A DNA stretch of 64,000 nt from Beroe forskalii (lineage: Eukaryota > Ctenophora > Nuda > Beroida > Beroidae). Position 1 is the stretch's first letter; every line of letters begins with the position of its first letter. Shown piece by piece: positions 57,886 through 64,000 of this stretch. Where the stretch lies: the NCBI GenBank assembly GCA_011033025.1, contig WFMF01000410.1, forward strand, positions 98,648 through 162,647. Direction: 5' to 3'. Position numbers and translations under genes: made by a program. The notes below the pieces were generated by a model, which saw only the letters and a list, made by a program, of their open reading frames with translations, did not search any database and had not been told where the DNA came from.

Positions 57886-59071
57886 CGTACATTCCTCCTT
57901 ATATACCTGACTTGTTGACTTGTACTTGAAGAGTTGAAGTGCGTTCATGCTTATACCTGACTTGTACAACGTGCGTTTGACTTATCACTTAAGTATAGGT
58001 CTAATTCAACAGTTTTTCGTTCATTAGAATTTATTCTCTTACTTTTGTAGTTGATGCTCTCATTTTGTTTGCCGTCGTTTGTTCGTTCGTTCTTTCGTTG
58101 AAAATTTTGAAATCATAAATCGTTTGATGAGGTTTAGGTAACTTTGTCAATGACTTTAATCAAAATCCCTGCTGTGTTCAGCAAATTAAGATGGTTGAAG
58201 AAGGGATATGTTAAAAGAAGAAGACATAGGAATCATGACAGGCTCTGTTACTATGACAACAGTTCCAGTTACCATGACAACAGGACCAGTTACCATGACA
58301 ACACAAGAGTTGAAAGATGAAAATTTCCCTGATTTCGTTGTTCAAGCAGAGGTGAGGATCCCGAAGCTCCGAAGAATGCTTGTTATTAAGTTTTAGCATT
58401 TATAATTCACATTTTTATGAGTTAAACCATTCACTCTCTCCTTGATCTCAATTCTAAACGTCTGGAAACGCCTGGAAAAGGTATTTTTCTCTGGACCTCT
58501 GGTGTCCATTCGCCATTCATTATGCGATAATGATATTTTACTGTGCTTCATAGTGCCATGGTGGATGTGAGATATAATCACAGGCCTACACACCATGTCA
58601 CTCGCTGTATCAGTCTGTATCATGGCAGCAATGACCATTATGCCGACCCTGTAATCAAGTGATTAGTGACTTATTCCCATACTTTTGTACCTGTAATCAA
58701 GTGATTAGTGACGTAATGATTAGTGACGTGTGTATAATGTGTAGCCCTGATTGAGTAGGGGGTAGGTATGCACATTGCACAAAGTATGGACAATTATACA
58801 GTCCCTCAGAGATAGTAGTAAGAGACTTCATATCATGGCCTAGAATGAAATGAAGAAATCAAACAGCCTGTTGCTTCTGTCCTTCATTCCTGAAATTAAT
58901 GAAAAATTAATGATCAATTTTAATGCTAATTCACTTTTCGGCCCCCGAGGGTCTTATGGTTAATATCCAAACCCTAGATATTATAATGACCTATAAAATC
59001 ATGTATGAAGTCATTTCACGGTCACCACACATATCCATTAGAGCCTCCCTCAAATAACACACATTGTACAA

Positions 59072-59114
59072 TGACGTCACTATCGCAGTTTAGAACGCTG
59101 AGTTGATGACGTCA
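59072..59114. promoter_or_regulatory. 35-bp CRE-phased element (right arm)
   Basis: TGACGTCA at 59072 and 59107 around CTATCGCAGTTTAGAACGCT. Mirror of 54940/54975. Confidence 0.65.
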
Positions 59115-61334
59115 CACCGCCTATTCCAGAGCTCCAGTAGATCTGAGTATCACGCGATGGGGGCATGTTCGTGACCCGTTCTACATTAGTCAGTTAGAGG
59201 GGTCCATGATATACTCTACTAGTAGTAGGGAATAGTAGTAGGGAATGAGGAATATTAGGTCCACATTCTTTAGTAGGAATCTTATTGGCAGTGTATTAGT
59301 GGGTGGCTATTAGCTCAATAATAATAATAATAATAATGGTGTGTTTGTACATTCTCAGGGGTTTAATGTGGGAGTCCTTGGTAATCCTCTGACTTCTGGG
59401 ATCCTATTTTCTATTGTCATACAATAGCCTTAGAGGAAGGTTCTAGGTTATTTCAATGAAAGATTGAGACTTTCGATCTTCCAATTCATCTTCACTACAT
59501 CACTAGCCCCAAATTCATACTTGATAATTACTGAGCAACTGAGTAACTTAGATTGATCAGCTTGAATAAGAGCATAGAACACCTTGCTTCCTTTTCTCCC
59601 GCTGATCACGTCATTGTAATGCCCCATTTCACGCATCAACCTACCAATTCTCAGATATTTTGCAATGTGTTAAACGCTTATCAAACATATTATTTACTCT
59701 AAACACTCTTTAAAAACTTAAACTCATTCTAAACTCAATGACACACACTATTTTTACATACTGAGATCGCTAGCATGCCATACTTAGCATTTTAACAGTG
59801 TGTAACTGCTCATTATGCATTGTAATCATAACATATTCAGCGAGCAGTTGACTCTTTGTCGTCAGTACCTCACCACACTAAGACCTGATAATGACGTCAC
59901 TCTTCTCTCCCTAATCCTCATCTCAATCATATTCATTCTAACAAGTGCTTCAGTTTGTTTTTCACAGCTTTTACGACATGCACGTGACCGGGATCCTGTG
60001 CTCTGATTGGATGATATCTGAGGTAACCCCGCTCCCTGATTGGTTAGTGAGTGTGCAGACCTCAGGAGCTGCTCCCTGATTGGTTGGTGAGTCTGCAGAT
60101 CTCAGGAGCTCGTAGTAAGCGTGTTTGTGTGAGGTGGGCCCGGGTTAGTTCCTGTAAACAACAACATCCTCAAAACACGAGCTACTTCATATTTTACAGA
60201 AGAATTGAAGCCTGCACACTTTGCAAGTGTTTAACTTATAAACACCAGCTCGCAAAAATAACCTTTTCTTCTGAAACACAGATTGTTGCAAAGCTCAGTA
60301 CCTACGTTTTAGCTGCTCCATGGGTCTTTTTGAGGTAGTAATTGGGGATCTTTTAGGAAGGGAATGTCGCAAGTCATTGTGTATTGTAATGATCATGTGA
60401 TTTCCCTGCAATCACTTGATCATTACTGGTAGCTGGTGTGTAAGGAGGTGGCACCCAGTACCTACTGTTATAACCAGTACCAACTAATTATAACTACTTC
60501 GTACAGCAGACTTTCTGAGACAGATCCCTACTTCAGAGTTCAGACTTCCAACCAGTGATCTGCTGAAGTGAGAAAGGACCATTTGGTGAAGTAAAAGGAA
60601 AAAAGATAGTAAATATACTGTACGGTAATGATGGAATTATTACAACCAGGGCAGAATAGCGACCCTGATTTCTTCTTATGTGATAACCGGACGTTTGCCC
60701 TGAAGCCGCCTGAAGTCGGCACTTGACATCAGGACCTGTTTCATCAGGGGGATCAGGAGTCAGGACCTGTGTGGTAGTGCCAATGCTTTGTTAGCTTGTA
60801 GACTTGCAGTGGAATGATTGAAAGACTGTGTTAAAAGTCAGCCTATTTTCATCATCAGGGAAATGGGCAGGTGGGCACTTCTTTCAGTATCAGACAGTAG
60901 ATCATTCCAGAATGTCATTACATTCTAGAATGCAATAGTCGACCAACTGCTACTTAAACTAACTCCTAGTATATCTCCCATTTCTAATTCCCTATCTTTA
61001 CAAATTACACCAAAGATGTAAAATATTCAATTACTAACCTGGATACTTGTACTGCAGTATCAGAAATCCTCTGTAATAACTGTGTAAATCATGGGTAATT
61101 AACGTGGTCAAATTTCCGAATATGTCAAATGCCAAATCTCCGTAATCACTGTACCACCTCTCCCTCTTTCTTTACATGGCGGTGTACTTCTAAAATAACC
61201 AATTAGCGTCACTAACTCAGTACTTTAATCCCTGATAATGATTTCATCACACCCTCCTATTCCTCACACAAAACCCCCCTCCATTCTCTCCTTTCCTCCC
61301 ATTGTCAAGGGGTACCCAGGTCCCTGGAATAGTG

Positions 61335-61394
61335 TGACGTCATCAACGCCCCATTCTAACCCCTGATAATGACGTCATCACACCACTATAAAAG
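61335..61394 (+). promoter_or_regulatory. CRE pair followed by a TATA box (right arm)
   Basis: TGACGTCA at 61335 and 61370 (35 bp), then TATAAAAG at 61387, only 9 bp after the second octamer. CRE plus TATA is a known promoter layout; here it would fire outward, toward 64000. No convincing gene lies downstream in the window. The left-arm equivalent has a weaker TATA. Confidence 0.5.
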
Positions 61395-63134
61395 GGGGTG
61401 TAAAGAGAGTGTGAGTATCAACAGATTTCCCGGTATTTAAAACCCGGGGTTTTAGGGTTGCTTCATCCAATAAACCAATAGGAGGGAGGCGCTGAATGGG
61501 GTTAAGTCGATACAGTATTGTGTGTTACATCTAGTTAGCTAAAATAGTAACATCTACTCATCTAGTAACTTAGAAAGCTAGTTGTAGAGTAGTTGGAAAA
61601 GGGAGAGTGTTTCGGAGAACACCAAGTTGCTGAGTCGATACATTCGTAAATGGGAAGAGTGGATTGCAATCCTCGAGCATTATGGTTAATAAAACATATT
61701 TGCTTGGAGTTAGACTTCTGGAAAAATAATACCAACTGAAATTAATGAAATTGATAAAATCAAGACCATTTTTCGTCGCCAATTAAACAATTTCTGATGA
61801 ATAAGCCTTTCACCAAGATGATGATATAGAATGTTGCTAAGATGGATATGGCGCTGGACAGGAATTGATACTTCACTTAAAACTTTTTACTGATGTTTTT
61901 AACAGTCAGCTAATCAAATTCCCCTGCGCCTGATTAAGTTATTTAACCGTGAAATCACAGGAGAAGTGAAATTACCGGTGCATTACGCTGCCGACTCCCG
62001 GGATTTAGGGCGTTTCAACGAGCCGTGTTCTCCTTTCCACCTTTGGTTTTTTCTTTTTTACTTTTTTACGTTCTTATAGTTTTCTCAGAGCACAGCTTAC
62101 CGGGGAAAGTTGCTTGGTATTGAGAATCTGGTCCGGTTTTATAGATTGTAAGAATATTTGAAGACTTTTTTAAATTTAACTAGTATCTTAGGAGGTGCTA
62201 TGAGGTGACTTGAGAATTAAAAATAATTAATAATGAGGACACGGCAATTAAGTCTATTATTGGCATAACGCTAAACAAATATCATATTACTACTGATAAA
62301 AAGGTAAAAGGGCTTATTGTTTTTAAAAACGTCAAAAATTCCTCGTTATCAAGCGTTATCGTCCTACTGTTGTTTCATAGGTGTTTCTTAGTTTGCACTT
62401 TTGCAGTTTCTAGTTCAGTGACATAACCAGCTCAGATTATCAGTGATTCGATTTAAGAAAGTAAGTTTACAGTATATTGAGAAATCGCAACTTACAATTT
62501 TAGAAACCATGAACTGTATTAATTAAAATGATTTATTGATTTAGTTCAAAATTTAAATGATGATGTAGTCTCAGAAAAACTCATAGTAGTGCCATGAACC
62601 ATGAAGAGACCATGAAGGTGTCGGCGTACGATATTAGTGCCAGGCTATAACTTGATTAATATTAATATACTCCATGATTGTAAGTTATCAAAGTGTTACT
62701 TTGAATAATAACCCTCCGGGGCGTGTGACCCACTAAACCACGAGGCGTGTGTTAGGGTGAGGCAGGGTGTGATCCACTCAGTAACTGGTAGATTATTAAC
62801 ACTCCCCCTTCCCCCTGTAACCAGTAACCACATCTGCACGTGTAGCTCTAAGTCTCTCCTACATTAAACCACACACTGCATCCACTTAACCAACATATCC
62901 TGCATCCACATCACAACCACTTGGTAGAATGGTAGTGCCGTAGTGGGTGTCGGGGCTTTGCGATTGTTCATTCCTTCGATACATACATTGGTTCAACCCC
63001 TTATGAAAAGCTTCTGTGAATATGAAAATCATAATTTATAAGTTTTAATGCATTTTATGATTTATCTTGAGTTTCATAATTTCAGGAAGAACCAGAGACG
63101 TTCGTTGGAGCTCCCCTTCCCAAGCGATTCATGA

Positions 63135-63275
63135 AGAAGTGAGTTTGTGCGTCTGTCAGTTTGTGAGTTTGTGCGTCTGTTAGTTTGTGAGTTTGTGCGT
63201 CTGTCAGTTTGTGAGTTTGTGCGTCTGTCAGTTTGTGAGTTTGTGGGTCTGTAAGTTTGTGAGTGTATGCGTCTG
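63135..63275. repeat. 24-bp tandem repeat, right-arm counterpart (~6 copies)
   Basis: GTGAGTTTGTGCGTCTGTCA with AGTTT, reverse complement of the 45735-45945 array, with fewer units. Confidence 0.9.
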
Positions 63276-64000
63276 TTTGTGATAAAGTTGTGTGATTGAA
63301 CTTCACCAAAAGATCAAAGTCTGTTTACCTGTTTGTTTATATTTTGTTTGTCCGTCCGTCTCTTTGTAGTTTGTATGTTTGTACATTACTTCCTCTGCCA
63401 GTCTTAGTACATGAGTAGATGGTTCAGTCAGTATGTAAGTTTGTTTTTTCGGAAAGTTGTGAGATGGGAAATCGTAAAAAGAGTAGCATTTTTGGTTATT
63501 TCTGACAGAATATTTGACGCTCCCTGTCAAATTGCCATTATTTCCTGTTGGAATTTCATTTTTTCTCAAGCTTCTTATTCTTTTCTCTGTTCTCTGTTGA
63601 AGTCTCGTAACCGCTGTTAGAAATACCCTCACCATTCCCCCATGAATCACGGTCGAAGACGCACACCAATATGTTTCAACTTTCCAGCTTGTAAATCATA
63701 ATTCGGAACCGCTTACTAACTTGAGAACTTTCTACTATCACAGCTCTCGAAGTCTCAAGTATCACAGGGATCGATTCTCACCGTTTACTCACTGTTCACT
63801 TCTGTTTGCTGATTTCCTGTTTTCCTGTAAATCCAGTAGTTTTGCTGTTTTATAACGTTGCGCAACAGCTTCACCCTTTCCTCCCAAATGTCCTAAAGTT
63901 AGTTTTATGGCGGCTTTGGTTAGGTGTTAAAGGAACTATCATTGCGTCAAAATGGGGGTGGAGGGTTATTTGATACAACTAGTTTTATGTCAAATGATTT

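Larger units (their letters stand above)
57886..64000. repeat. Right arm of the giant inverted repeat (runs off the window)
   Basis: Reverse complement of the left arm in collinear order; lacks the Penelope/hAT insertion and one side of the 54.4-kb hairpin. Still matching at the last base, so the true boundary of the palindrome is outside the window. Confidence 0.93.

Noticed and set aside
45018..64000. Palindrome as a simple assembly fold-back artefact
   Set aside because: Arms differ by substitutions, repeat copy number, a 4.8-kb insertion with target duplication and a hairpin present in only one arm.

Overview
The window is nuclear DNA from an invertebrate-like animal; the species cannot be fixed from sequence alone. 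Its genes have short spliced exons with GT-AG introns and a few GC-AG introns. The families are animal ones: ATP-citrate lyase, Rab geranylgeranyltransferase alpha, F-box/LRR, ShKT, calmodulin-like. The mobile DNA is eukaryotic (Penelope-like, hAT-like). Minisatellites are unusually abundant inside introns.

Layout. 41-1957 (+): a class I glutamine amidotransferase-like gene with a (CG)n/(TAAG)n tract in intron 3. 1958-5179: AT-rich spacer. 5180-6819 (+): a secreted cysteine-rich protein with a ShKT domain. 7874-19651 (-): the complete ATP-citrate lyase gene, rebuilt as 23 exons. Its last intron holds a 3.3-kb, 16-bp minisatellite, and intron 14 holds a second minisatellite with the same core in the opposite orientation. 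19652-23753: upstream spacer with CRE-like octamers and a GTAC-rich stretch. 23762-24812: a hAT-like non-autonomous transposon with 8-bp target duplication. 25990-32794 (-): a tandem F-box/LRR family with one intact gene, two copies sharing a 5-bp deletion, and one decayed fragment. 34377-36482 (-): the 3' part of RABGGTA, whose penultimate exon is a tandem array of about nine copies with splice sites. Next to it is a 1.3-kb, 20-bp satellite. 39886-40975 (+): a four-EF-hand calmodulin-like gene whose stop codon lies in the first unit of an 11-bp satellite.

45018-64000: a giant inverted repeat. Two arms of about 6.2 kb flank a roughly 1.8-kb centre built mainly of a 42-bp satellite, and the right arm runs off the window. 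The left arm carries a head-to-head pair of truncated Penelope-like elements (13-bp target duplication, empty site kept in the right arm). One of these carries a 2.5-kb hAT-like element (16-bp terminal inverted repeats, 8-bp duplication), which gives a clear insertion order.

The most unusual signal is the octamer TGACGTCA. I counted 20 copies where about one is expected. It recurs mostly as pairs exactly 35 bp apart around a conserved core, both in the palindrome and upstream of ATP-citrate lyase. The second is the amplified RABGGTA exon. Its 96-bp period keeps the reading frame open through the array, although the 74-nt exon itself can be included only once in frame.
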